Below are positions 26,761 to 34,447 of a DNA stretch of 64,000 nucleotides, in pieces. Position 1 is the first letter of the stretch, and every line of letters begins with the position of its first letter. The position numbers were made by a program, and so were the translations under genes. The notes below the pieces were generated by a model that did no database searches, was not told where the DNA came from, and was given only the letters and a program-made list of their open reading frames with translations. Origin of the DNA: Kitasatospora sp. MAA19 (GTDB taxonomy: Bacteria > Actinomycetota > Actinomycetes > Streptomycetales > Streptomycetaceae); NCBI RefSeq assembly GCF_029894125.1, contig NZ_JARXYZ010000038.1, positions 1 to 64,000 of the forward strand, written 5' to 3'.

Positions 26761-27582
26761 GCGGGGCCGTTCGGCGACCAGGTAACGGAAGACGTTCTCC
26801 ATCCGGACCGAGCCGTCCGCGCGCAGGTGCGGCTGCAGTGCCTCCTCCAGCTCCTTGGCCACCAGCGAGGCGCCGGAGAACTCCTCGGCCGCCTCGAACA
26901 GGCCGGTGGAGAGCAGGCCGCGCACCGCGCTGTCCAGGTCCGCGTAGGCGAACGGGCAGCTCACCCGCCCGCTGCCGGCCGGACGCAGGCCGGCCGGGGC
27001 GAGTAGATCCTCCAAGGTGCCGGGCGTGCTCAGCTCGAACGGGTCGCGCGCGGTGGTCCGGCCCGCCCTGCGGCGCGCCACGTCCAGCACCGGGGCGCTC
27101 TTGCAGCGCTCCGGCGGGCCCCAGGCGGCGAGCACCACGTGCCCGCCCGGGAGGGTCAGCCGGGCGGCCTCGGCGACCACCGGGCCCGGCTCGGCACAGC
27201 CGGGCAACTGCTCGAAGACCGTCACCAGCGAATGGGCCGAGCGGGGGACGGCGGCGGGCGGCCGGGCCCCCGCGCACACCCGCAGCCGGCGGCTGCGGGC
27301 CAGCTCGCGCAGCTCGGCCCGCGGCTCCTGGCCGGCGACCTGGGCACCCCGCCCGGCGGCGAGCAGCAGCGCCAGTCCGGACCGGCAGCCCAGGCCCAGC
27401 ACGCTGCTCGCCGGGCCGACCTCCAGCCGGTCGTAGACCGCCTCGTAGAGCGGCACCAGCATGCGCTCCTGGATCTCCGCCCAGTCGCGCGCCCGCGCGG
27501 GCCACGCCGATCCGGGCTGCGGGTGGTGCGGTCGTGCGCCTGTTGGTCGTACGGTCGTGCCGGTCGTCCGAGCTGAAGCCAT
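26758..27582 (-). CDS. SAM-dependent methyltransferase-like protein
   Basis: 274 residues from the ATG complementary to 27580-27582, which has GGGAGG just upstream; the open frame extends 20 residues further without homology. The class I methyltransferase fold is suggested by VLGLGCRSGLALLLAA (motif I position, near 65-80), a motif II-like Gln/Glu segment VAGQEPRAEL, and ARLTLPGGHVVLAAWGPP (motif III). The first glycine loop is degenerate (GLGCRSGLA rather than DxGxGxG). The substrate is unknown. It is divergent from proS. Confidence 0.72.
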   Translation of the reverse strand: MASARTTGTTVRPTGARPHHPQPGSAWPARARDWAEIQERMLVPLYEAVYDRLEVGPASSVLGLGCRSGLALLLAAGRGAQVAGQEPRAELRELARSRRLRVCAGARPPAAVPRSAHSLVTVFEQLPGCAEPGPVVAEAARLTLPGGHVVLAAWGPPERCKSAPVLDVARRRAGRTTARDPFELSTPGTLEDLLAPAGLRPAGSGRVSCPFAYADLDSAVRGLLSTGLFEAAEEFSGASLVAKELEEALQPHLRADGSVRMENVFRYLVAERPR

Positions 27583-27826
27583 CGCGGCCTCCCATCCGGT
27601 CCTTCGGTGTGCTGCTACGGCTCCCCCAAAGTCCCGCCCCACTCCAGCGAACAGCGGGTCGGGCCCGGCGTCCAGAGGGGTGCAGGGTGGTGCGCCCGTG
27701 TCGCGGTCGTGCGCCCCCTGCTGACGGCGGGTGCCGTCCCCCGGGCGCGGGCGGGCCGTTCGGCCACCGGCCGGTGGTGTGATACCGATTCGAAGTCAGG
27801 GGGCCGCTCCCCGTACCATTCGGGCC

Positions 27827-29239
27827 ATGGCTAAGGCACCCGTTCTCACCCCTCAGGCGGAAGACTTCCCGCGCTGGTACCAGGACCTCATCAACAAGGC
27901 CGAGCTGGCCGACAACGGTCCGGTGCGCGGCACCATGGTCATCCGACCGTACGGCTACGGCCTGTGGGAGCGGATGCAGCAGGAGATGGACGCGCGGATC
28001 AAGAAGGCCGGCGCGCAGAACGCCTACTTCCCGATGTTCATCCCGCAGTCCTACCTGACCAAGGAGGCCGAGCACGTCGAGGGCTTCGCCCCCGAGCTCG
28101 CGGTGGTCACCCACGGCGGCGGCAAGCAGCTCGACGAGCCGGTCGTCGTCCGGCCCACCTCCGAGACGATCATCAACGAGTACTTCTCGAAGTGGGTGCA
28201 GAGCCACCGCGACCTGCCCCTGCTGATCAACCAGTGGGCCAACGTGGTCCGTTGGGAGCTGCGCCCGCGCGTCTTCCTGCGCACCACCGAGTTCCTCTGG
28301 CAGGAGGGCCACACCGCCCACGCCACCTACGAGGACGCCCGCGCGTACGCGTCGATGATCCACACCCAGGTCTACGGCGACTTCATGACCAACGTGCTCG
28401 GCATCGACGTCGTGCTCGGCCGCAAGACCGCCAAGGAGCGGTTCGCCGGCGCCATCAACACCCTCACCCTGGAGGGCATGATGGGCGACGGCAAGGCGCT
28501 GCAGATGGGCACCAGCCACGAGCTGGGCCAGAACTTCGCCAAGGCGTTCAACACGACCTACCAGCTCCAGGGCGCCGAGCGCGAGTACGTCTGGCAGACC
28601 TCCTGGGGCGTCTCGACCCGCATGGTCGGCGGTCTGATCATGTCCCACGGCGACGACAACGGCCTGCGGGTGCCCCCGCGACTGGCCGCCGTCCAGGCCG
28701 TCGTGCTCGCCATCAAGGGCGACGACGCGGTGATCGCCAAGGTGCGCGAGATCGGCGCGACGCTGGAGGCCGCCGGTGTCCGGGTGGTCGTCGACGACCG
28801 CACCGACACCCCGTTCGGCCGCCGCGCGGTGGACTGGGAGCTCAAGGGCGTGCCGCTGCGCATCGAGGTCGGCCCGCGCGACCTGGAGAACGGCACCGCG
28901 ATGCTGGCCCGCCGGATCCCCGGCGGCAAGGAGCCGGTCTCCATCGACAGCCTGGCCGCGCTGGTCCCGGGCATCCTGGAGGAGGACCAGGCGCTGCTGC
29001 TGCGGCTGTCCCGCGAGCGCCGCGAGGCCCGCACCGTCGACGTCAAGACCATCGACGAGGCCGTCGAGGCCGCCGCGACCGGCTGGGGTCGGATCTCCTG
29101 GGCCGACCTCGGCCCGGAGGGCGAGGCCAAGCTGGCCGAGCAGGGCGTTTCGGTACGCTGCATCGTCGCGGCCGACGGCTCGGTGCCGCTGGCGGACGAC
29201 CAGGACGGCAATATCGCGATCGTCGCCCGCGCGTACTGA
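27827..29239 (+). CDS. proS: prolyl-tRNA synthetase, short (eukaryote/archaea-like) form
   Basis: 470 residues from ATG 27827. ProRS charges tRNA-Pro. Class II motif 1 and the active site are seen in GTMVIRPYGYGLWERMQ, motif 2 in VVRWELRPRVFLRTTEFLWQEGHTAH read as adjacent segments, and motif 3 in SWGVSTRMVGG. An anticodon-binding domain follows (RVVVDDRTDTPFGRR), then the zinc-like C-terminal domain with a shortened end. There is no editing insertion between motifs 2 and 3, which defines this form. Confidence 0.95.
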   Translation: MAKAPVLTPQAEDFPRWYQDLINKAELADNGPVRGTMVIRPYGYGLWERMQQEMDARIKKAGAQNAYFPMFIPQSYLTKEAEHVEGFAPELAVVTHGGGKQLDEPVVVRPTSETIINEYFSKWVQSHRDLPLLINQWANVVRWELRPRVFLRTTEFLWQEGHTAHATYEDARAYASMIHTQVYGDFMTNVLGIDVVLGRKTAKERFAGAINTLTLEGMMGDGKALQMGTSHELGQNFAKAFNTTYQLQGAEREYVWQTSWGVSTRMVGGLIMSHGDDNGLRVPPRLAAVQAVVLAIKGDDAVIAKVREIGATLEAAGVRVVVDDRTDTPFGRRAVDWELKGVPLRIEVGPRDLENGTAMLARRIPGGKEPVSIDSLAALVPGILEEDQALLLRLSRERREARTVDVKTIDEAVEAAATGWGRISWADLGPEGEAKLAEQGVSVRCIVAADGSVPLADDQDGNIAIVARAY

Positions 29240-29637
29240 CACCTGTTACCAGCAGGTAATGACCGTTACCGGCGACATTTGCCCGGAATGCGGGTGGGTA
29301 AGAATCCGGTAACTGTCCGAGGAGCACCCCGACCGCGGACATCCCTACTGGCCGGTCAACTGCCGGTATTAACGGAATAGCGGTACGGTGTACGGCCCGT
29401 GGCCCTGTCAACTTGGCGGGTCCACGGGCCGTACGTCCAGGGGGCGACAGCCCGCCCCCGGACGGAATTCACGAGGCCCGTCGAGCTGCGGTGGGCCGAA
29501 ACCGGCAGGGGGTTGGTCTTGCGTCAGATCCGGAACGCGCAATTCGCGCGCGACCATGCATTCCTGGGAGTTCCCTGGGAATTCCCGAAGAACGGGAACA
29601 TGCGGAACATCGGCTCGCACTCCATCGTTGGTCTAGC
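29240..29637. promoter_or_regulatory. 398-base region with stacked palindromes upstream of HExxH gene
   Basis: Several dyads are packed here. Near proS, GTTACC-AGCA-GGTAA type elements lie at 29245-29260 with another GTTAC at 29265. A perfect 13-bp inverted repeat GTACGGCCCGTGG / CCACGGGCCGTAC lies at 29390-29402 and 29422-29434 (19-base loop). TTCCCTGGGAA lies at 29571-29581, and TTCCCG-AAGAA-CGGGAA at 29582-29598. The region is less GC-rich than its neighbours. An 80-codon open frame here (29399-29641) has no family features. It looks like a complex operator/promoter region. Confidence 0.55.
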
Positions 29638-30216
29638 GTGAGCACGACACAGCCCCTCGTCCTCGCGGCCGAACTGGCCGCCGCCTGGAGTGACATCCAG
29701 GCCCACCACCAGGACCTCCCCGACCTGGCCTCGCCCGAGGCCCTGATCGGCGAATCCTCTTCGGCCTGTGGCACGCGGCTCGGTTTCGAGCGGCTCCTCC
29801 ACGAGGCTGCCCACGGTCTGGCCGCGGCCCGGGACATCCGGGACACCTCGCGGGCCGGCCGCTACCACAACCGGCGCTTCCTCATGCTCGCCTCCGAGCT
29901 GGGCCTGGCGCACCCGGTCGAACCGCACGCCAGTAGCGGCTTCTCCCAGGTGACCATGCTCAAGGAGACCCAGGAGCGCTACGCGGAGACCATCGAGCGA
30001 CTGGACCGCGCCCTCGGCGCGCACCAGGAGGCGGTGGCCGGCGACGGCGCGACGCGAGCCTTCCGCGGCCCGGCGGCCCGGCACGGCTCCTCCGGGGGCG
30101 GCGTCCGGGTCAAGGCGGTCTGCGGCTGCGGACGGAACGTCCGGGTCGTGCCGTCGGTGCTCGCGCAGGCGTCCATCGTCTGCGGCGCGTGCCAGCAGCC
30201 GTTCAAGATCGCGTAA
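29638..30216 (+). CDS. predicted zincin-like protein (HExxH plus zinc ribbon)
   Basis: 192 residues from GTG 29638; no clear Shine-Dalgarno precedes it. A metallopeptidase HExxH motif HEAAH occupies residues 55-59, followed by RYHNRRF with a further His at 77. Near the C-terminus a CxC pair (162/164) and a CxxC pair (182/185) form a probable zinc ribbon. This arrangement, a helical zincin core plus terminal zinc ribbon, recalls SprT-like proteins and small actinobacterial proteins often found on plasmids and phages. No signal peptide or membrane span is seen, so it is cytoplasmic. Peptidase activity is an inference. Confidence 0.6.
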   Translation: MSTTQPLVLAAELAAAWSDIQAHHQDLPDLASPEALIGESSSACGTRLGFERLLHEAAHGLAAARDIRDTSRAGRYHNRRFLMLASELGLAHPVEPHASSGFSQVTMLKETQERYAETIERLDRALGAHQEAVAGDGATRAFRGPAARHGSSGGGVRVKAVCGCGRNVRVVPSVLAQASIVCGACQQPFKIA

Positions 30217-30268
30217 CCGAAAGATCGCGTAACCGAAAGATCGCGTCACCGCAAGATCGTTGGACCGG
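30205..30268. repeat. 16-bp tandem repeat spanning the HExxH gene stop
   Basis: Two perfect copies of AAGATCGCGTAACCGA (30205-30220, 30221-30236), a third with two changes (30237-30252) and a fourth diverged copy (30253-30268). The stop codon TAA at 30214-30216 lies in the first copy. Confidence 0.9.
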
Positions 30269-30607
30269 AAGGCCAAGAAGACGGGGAAGCCGGCGGACGG
30301 CTGTGCGGGCAGCGGATCCGGCCGGAGCAAGCAGGACAGATGGGTTCGTGGGCGGACCGGGAGCGGGGGCTCCCGGTCGAGCCTTGTGAGCGGGCCTGCG
30401 GTTGGTCCTGTGGACGATCCTGCGGGCCGCTCGGATGGCCGGGTGAAGGCGGTTCGCGCCGGTATGGCAGAATGGACAGCTGAGTACTCGGCAGCCGAGC
30501 AGGACCCCTCTCTCCTACGGCTGGCGTGTCCCTTGAACGGCCCACGGCGCAACCCCACGCGACGGCGAGGCTGCTCACCCACGTCAACACCAGGAGAATC
30601 CACTCCC
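30217..30607. promoter_or_regulatory. 391-base leader/promoter region of rpsP operon
   Basis: After the tandem repeat the region has no recognisable gene. A short A/T-richer stretch GGTATGGCAGAATGG (around 30461-30475) is a plausible -10 area for an rpsP promoter, with the rest forming the S16 leader. A good CAGGAGA ribosome-binding site lies at 30590-30596. Confidence 0.35.
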
Positions 30608-31036
30608 GTGGCAGTCAAGATCAAGCTGAAGCGTCTCGGCAAGATTCGCTCCCCGCACTACCGCATCGTCATCGCCGACTCGCGCACCAAGCGTGACGGT
30701 CGCGCGATCGAGGAGATCGGCATCTACCAGCCGACCTACAACCCCTCGAAGATCGAGGTCGACAGCGACCGCGCCCAGTACTGGCTGTCCGTCGGCGCCC
30801 AGCCGACCGAGCCGGTGCTCGCCATCCTCAAGCTGACTGGCGACTGGCAGAAGTTCAAGGGCCTGCCGGCCCCGGCGCCGCTGAAGGTCGCCGAGCCGAA
30901 GGTCGAGGACTTCTCGCACCTGTTCGCGAAGGCCGTCGCCGGCTTCGAGGACGCCACCACCGGTGTCGCCATCACCCCGAAGGCCAAGAAGTCGGACAAG
31001 GTCGAGGCTGAGGCCGACGCCGCCGTCGAGGCCTGA
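30608..31036 (+). CDS. rpsP: 30S ribosomal protein S16
   Basis: 142 residues from GTG 30608 (VAVKIKLKRLGKIRSPHYRI), typical of S16. The first ~80 residues match the universal domain, which binds 16S rRNA early in 30S assembly. The ~60-residue C-terminal extension with KAKKSDKVEAEAD is the usual actinobacterial tail. It is followed after two bases by the KH-domain gene, indicating co-transcription. Confidence 0.97.
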   Translation: MAVKIKLKRLGKIRSPHYRIVIADSRTKRDGRAIEEIGIYQPTYNPSKIEVDSDRAQYWLSVGAQPTEPVLAILKLTGDWQKFKGLPAPAPLKVAEPKVEDFSHLFAKAVAGFEDATTGVAITPKAKKSDKVEAEADAAVEA

Positions 31037-31038
31037 GC

Positions 31039-31278
31039 GTGATCGAGGACGCCCTCGACCATTTGGTGAAGGGCATCGTCGAGCACCCCGACGAGGTGCA
31101 GGTGCGTTCGCGCAACCTGCGTCGGGGCAACACCATCGAGGTGCGAGTGCACCCCGATGACCTCGGCAAGGTGATCGGCCGGGGTGGCCGGACGGCGCGC
31201 GCACTGCGCACCGTGGTCGGCGCCCTCGGCGGTCGCAACGTCCGGGTCGACCTGGTCGACGTGGACAACATTCGCTGA
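31039..31278 (+). CDS. khpA: KH-domain RNA-binding protein KhpA
   Basis: 79 residues, starting at GTG two bases after rpsP. A single type II KH domain with the GxxG loop in KVIGRGGRTARALRT binds single-stranded RNA. In other bacteria KhpA pairs with KhpB/Jag and affects division and sRNA biology. The rpsP-khpA-rimM-trmD-rplS order is common. A strong terminator with a T-tract follows directly. Confidence 0.93.
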   Translation: MIEDALDHLVKGIVEHPDEVQVRSRNLRRGNTIEVRVHPDDLGKVIGRGGRTARALRTVVGALGGRNVRVDLVDVDNIR

Positions 31279-31311
31279 CACAGCTGCTCGTTCAGCCGTC
31301 AGGGCTTGTGA

Positions 31312-31348
31312 GGCCGGCCGGGACGCATGTCGTCCCGGCCGGCCTTTT
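31312..31348 (+). terminator. intrinsic terminator between khpA and rimM
   Basis: Perfect 14-bp arms GGCCGGCCGGGACG (31312-31325) and CGTCCCGGCCGGCC (31331-31344) with loop CATGT, followed by TTTT. This is one of the few hairpins here with a U-tract, so it may attenuate transcription entering rimM-trmD-rplS. Confidence 0.85.
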
Positions 31349-31407
31349 CGCGTTTCTCGCACTTTCCGCATTCCGTCTCGCTCAGGAACTCCAGGAGAAC
31401 GATCACC

Positions 31408-32040
31408 GTGCAGCTCGTCGTCGGCAAGATCGGCCGCGCCCACGGCATCAGGGGGGACGTCAGCGTCGAGGTCCGCACCGATGAGCCGGAGCTCCGGCTC
31501 GGCCCCGGTGCCGTCCTGCTCACCGACCCCGCGTCGGCGGGCCCGCTGACCGTCGAGTCCGGCAAGGTGCACAGCGGCCGGCTGCTGCTGCGTTTCGCCG
31601 GCGTCAATGACCGCAACGGCGCGGAGGCGCTGCGGGGCACCGTGCTCATCGCCGAGGTCGACCCGGAGGAGCGCCCCGACGACCCGGATGAGTACTACGA
31701 CCACCAGCTGATCGGCCTGGACGTGGTGCTGCTCGACGGCACCCTGGTCGGGGAGCTGACCGAGGTCCTCCACCTGCCGTACCAGGACCTGCTCACCGTC
31801 GAGAAGCCGGACGGGACGGAGGTGCTGGTGCCCTTCGTCAGCCAGATCGTGCCGACCATCGACCTGGAGAACCAGCGCGCCGTGATCACTCCGCCGCCCG
31901 GGCTGATCGACCCCGAGCAGGCCGAGGTCGCGGAGGGCGCCTCCGCCGAGGTCGCGGAGGGCGTGGATGCCGACGGCGAGGACGGCGAGGACGGCGAGGA
32001 CGGCGCGAAGGGCGTCGACGGCGCGGAGGAGTCGAAGTGA
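31408..32040 (+). CDS. rimM: ribosome maturation factor RimM
   Basis: 210 residues from GTG 31408 with CCAGGAG upstream. RimM binds S19 and helps mature the 30S head. The N-terminal RimM domain (VVGKIGRAHGIRGDVSVEV) and C-terminal PRC barrel (YYDHQLIGLDVVLLDGTLVG) are both present. The last ~45 residues are an acidic low-complexity tail with repeated EVAEG and three GED units, encoded by short DNA repeats near 31920-32020. The stop overlaps the trmD GTG. Confidence 0.95.
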   Translation: MQLVVGKIGRAHGIRGDVSVEVRTDEPELRLGPGAVLLTDPASAGPLTVESGKVHSGRLLLRFAGVNDRNGAEALRGTVLIAEVDPEERPDDPDEYYDHQLIGLDVVLLDGTLVGELTEVLHLPYQDLLTVEKPDGTEVLVPFVSQIVPTIDLENQRAVITPPPGLIDPEQAEVAEGASAEVAEGVDADGEDGEDGEDGAKGVDGAEESK

Positions 32041-32894
32041 GCGAGATGGAGGGCGCCGCACAGGTGCAGAGCGGGATGCGGATCGACGTCGTCTCGATCT
32101 TCCCCGAGTACCTGGAGCCGCTGAACATCTCGCTGGTCGGCAAGGCCCGTGCCCGCGGCCAGCTGGACGTGCACGTCCACGACCTGCGCGGGTGGACCCA
32201 CGACGTGCACCGAACCGTGGACGACAGCCCGTACGGCGGCGGCCCCGGCATGGTGATGAAGCCCGAGCCGTGGGGCGAGGCGCTGGACGCGGTGATCTCC
32301 GGCGGGCCCGAGGGCCGGCTGCCGACGCTCGTGGTGCCCACCCCGAGCGGGCGGCCGTTCACCCAGGAGCTCGCCCAGGAACTGGCGGGCCGCCCCTGGC
32401 TGGCGTTCACCCCCGCCCGGTACGAGGGCATCGACCGGCGCGTCATCGAGGAGGCGGCCACCCGGATGCCGGTGGTCGAGGCCTCGATCGGCGACTACGT
32501 GCTGGCTGGCGGCGAGGTCGCGGTACTGGTGATGGTCGAGGCGATCGCCCGGCTGCTGCCCGGGGTGCTCGGCAACGCCGAGTCCCACCGGGACGACTCC
32601 TTCGCGCCCGGCGCGATGGCCGACCTGCTGGAGGGCTCGGTCTACACCAAGCCCGCCGAGTGGCGCGGCCGCACCGTGCCGGACGTGCTGCTCAGCGGCA
32701 ACCACGGCCGGATCGCCCGCTGGCGCCGGGAGCAGGCCTTCGCCCGGACCCTGGCGAACCGGCCCGACCTGGTCGAGCGCTGGCAGTACGGAGCCTTCGA
32801 CAAGAAGGACCGGGAGGCGCTCAGCATCCTCGGCCTGGCCTGGGACGAGCGGCTCGGCCGATTTCGGTCCGTGGCCGGTGGTGTGGAAGAATAG
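32037..32894 (+). CDS. trmD: tRNA (guanine(37)-N(1))-methyltransferase TrmD
   Basis: 285 residues from the GTG that overlaps the rimM stop (GTGA); family homology starts at MRIDVVSIFPEYL, so the in-frame ATG at 32076 is an alternative start. TrmD methylates G37 of tRNAs reading CNN codons and prevents frameshifting. The SPOUT knot residues are visible in DDSPYGGGPGMVMKPEP, TPSGRPFTQ, CxGRYEGxD-like PARYEGIDRRVIE and EASIGDYVLAGGEVAV. Coupled to rimM. Confidence 0.95.
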   Translation: MSEMEGAAQVQSGMRIDVVSIFPEYLEPLNISLVGKARARGQLDVHVHDLRGWTHDVHRTVDDSPYGGGPGMVMKPEPWGEALDAVISGGPEGRLPTLVVPTPSGRPFTQELAQELAGRPWLAFTPARYEGIDRRVIEEAATRMPVVEASIGDYVLAGGEVAVLVMVEAIARLLPGVLGNAESHRDDSFAPGAMADLLEGSVYTKPAEWRGRTVPDVLLSGNHGRIARWRREQAFARTLANRPDLVERWQYGAFDKKDREALSILGLAWDERLGRFRSVAGGVEE

Positions 32895-33048
32895 GCCGCT
32901 GCTGTCTGTTGCTGGGCCCCCTCCGTAGGGGTCACGTGGACCGGCGTCCCCGCCACGGGGGGATCGTCGTCAGCCGATGCGGCCCGCAGCAAACCCCATT
33001 GTGACGAACTTCCGTGGGCGGCCCGTGGCGCTCGCGATGGAGAGCAAC

Positions 33049-33399
33049 ATGAGCAACAAGCTCGCTGCTGTCGACGCGGCCTCGCTGCGTAGCGACATCC
33101 CGGCCTTCCGCGCCGGTGACACCCTGAAGGTCCACGTCCGGGTCATCGAGGGCAACCGCTCCCGTGTCCAGGTCTTCCAGGGCGTCGTCATCCGCCGCCA
33201 CGGCGCCGGCATCGGTGAGACCTTCACCGTTCGCAAGGTCAGCTTCAACGTCGGCGTGGAGCGCACCTTCCCGGTGCACACCCCGGTCGTCGAGAAGATC
33301 GAGGTCGTGACCCGTGGTGCGGTCCGCCGCGCCAAGCTGTACTACCTGCGTGACCTCCGCGGCAAGGCCGCGAAGATCAAGGAGAAGCGCGACCGCTGA
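33049..33399 (+). CDS. rplS: 50S ribosomal protein L19
   Basis: 116 residues from ATG 33049 with GGAG upstream, the standard length. The core VIEGNRSRVQVFQGVVIRRH and TFTVRKVSFNVGVERTFPVH are characteristic. L19 sits at the 30S-50S interface. The 154-base gap after trmD holds GC-rich dyads that could be an L19 leader. It is followed by a hairpin terminator. Confidence 0.97.
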   Translation: MSNKLAAVDAASLRSDIPAFRAGDTLKVHVRVIEGNRSRVQVFQGVVIRRHGAGIGETFTVRKVSFNVGVERTFPVHTPVVEKIEVVTRGAVRRAKLYYLRDLRGKAAKIKEKRDR

Positions 33400-33407
33400 T
33401 CCACCGG

Positions 33408-33426
33408 CCCCCGGCCTCGCCGGGGG
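33408..33426. terminator. terminator after rplS
   Basis: Perfect 8-bp arms CCCCCGGC (33408-33415) and GCCGGGGG (33419-33426) with a CTC loop. Confidence 0.7.
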
Positions 33427-33475
33427 ATCGGATCGCTCTGGGGGCCGGGCTGCCGCACGGTAAGCTCAGCCCCCG

Positions 33476-34447
33476 ATGAGCACGCACGAACCACCCGCGG
33501 ACCGCGACGGCAGTCCCGCACCCACCGGTGCGGACTCGCTGTCGCGGTCCGCGGTCGTTTCCGCGGCGGTTCCCGCTGCCGCTCCCGGAGGGGGTGCGGG
33601 GGCGGACGCCGGGCCGACCTCCCGGGATGCTGCCGAGGACGTCCCGGCGGCTGAGGACGCTCCAGAGCCCAAGGGCGTACCGGAGCGTGCGGTCGCACCG
33701 GAGCGCGAGGACGAACCGGGGCGTGCGGGCACACCGGAGGACGAGGAGGCGGCGGAGGACGAGGAGCCGGGCCACTCGCGCTCGCGGGACCTGCTGCTGC
33801 TCGTGGGGATCTGCCTGCTGGCCCTGCTGTTGGTGAACGCCTTCGTCGCGCGCCCGTTCTCGGTGCCGTCCGGGTCGATGGAGGACACCCTGCGCCCGGG
33901 CGACCGGCTGATCGCGAACAAGCTCGCCTACGCCTTCGGCGGTCACCCCCAGCGGGGCGACGTCGTGGTCTTCGACGGAACGGGCTCCTTCCTGCCGGAG
34001 TCGGACGAGCCGGCCGGCTTCTGGGACGGGCTGAGCTCGCTCGGCCGGGACCTCGGGCTGGCTCCGGCCGGGAACACGGTCTACGTCAAACGGGTGATCG
34101 GCGTGGGCGGGGACCGGGTGACCAGCACCGGCCCGGGCGGGCGGATCACCGTCAACGGGGTGCCGATCGACGAGTCCTCCTACCTGGCCCCCGGGGACCA
34201 GCCGTCGAGCGTGGCCTTCGACGTGCTGGTGCCGACCGGCAAGCTCTGGGTGATGGGGGACCACCGCAGCGCCTCCCGCGACTCGCGCGACCACCTCGGC
34301 GAGCCCGGCGGCGGCTTCGTGCCCGAGAGCAGGGTGATCGGCCGGGCGGACTGGGTGGTCTACCCGTTCTCGCGCTGGACCGGTCTGGACAGGCCTGCGG
34401 CCTTCGCCGCGACTGCGGGAACGGGCGGTCATGGGGACCAGAGGTAG
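33476..34447 (+). CDS. sipW: type I signal peptidase (first of four)
   Basis: 323 residues. Type I signal peptidases remove signal peptides on the outer membrane face. A ~100-residue acidic, Pro/Glu-rich cytoplasmic N-terminus precedes the membrane helix DLLLLVGICLLALLLVNAFV. The catalytic Ser is in VPSGSMEDTL and the general-base Lys in VYVKRVIGVGGDR; box E follows as VMGDHRSASRDSR. Named by position, following the S. lividans sipW-X-Y-Z cluster. Its end overlaps the next gene by 17 bases. The C-terminal part lacks an obvious second membrane span. Confidence 0.9.
   Translation: MSTHEPPADRDGSPAPTGADSLSRSAVVSAAVPAAAPGGGAGADAGPTSRDAAEDVPAAEDAPEPKGVPERAVAPEREDEPGRAGTPEDEEAAEDEEPGHSRSRDLLLLVGICLLALLLVNAFVARPFSVPSGSMEDTLRPGDRLIANKLAYAFGGHPQRGDVVVFDGTGSFLPESDEPAGFWDGLSSLGRDLGLAPAGNTVYVKRVIGVGGDRVTSTGPGGRITVNGVPIDESSYLAPGDQPSSVAFDVLVPTGKLWVMGDHRSASRDSRDHLGEPGGGFVPESRVIGRADWVVYPFSRWTGLDRPAAFAATAGTGGHGDQR

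Noticed and set aside
29245..29269. GlnR site at the GTTAC/GTAAT elements after proS
   Set aside because: GTTAC-n6-GTAAT resembles a GlnR half-site but the second element lacks GAAAC and the next GTTAC is at 20, not 22, bases.
29399..29641. 80-residue open frame upstream of the HExxH gene
   Set aside because: It runs through the palindromes, has no ribosome-binding site and no recognisable domain; the region fits a control region better.
29638..30268. Integrated mobile element carrying the HExxH gene
   Set aside because: No integrase, attachment-site duplication or tRNA is nearby, and flanking genes are core.
30460..30510. tRNA gene upstream of rpsP
   Set aside because: A segment starts like a tRNA (GGTATGGCAGAATGG) but lacks a T-arm and a foldable cloverleaf.
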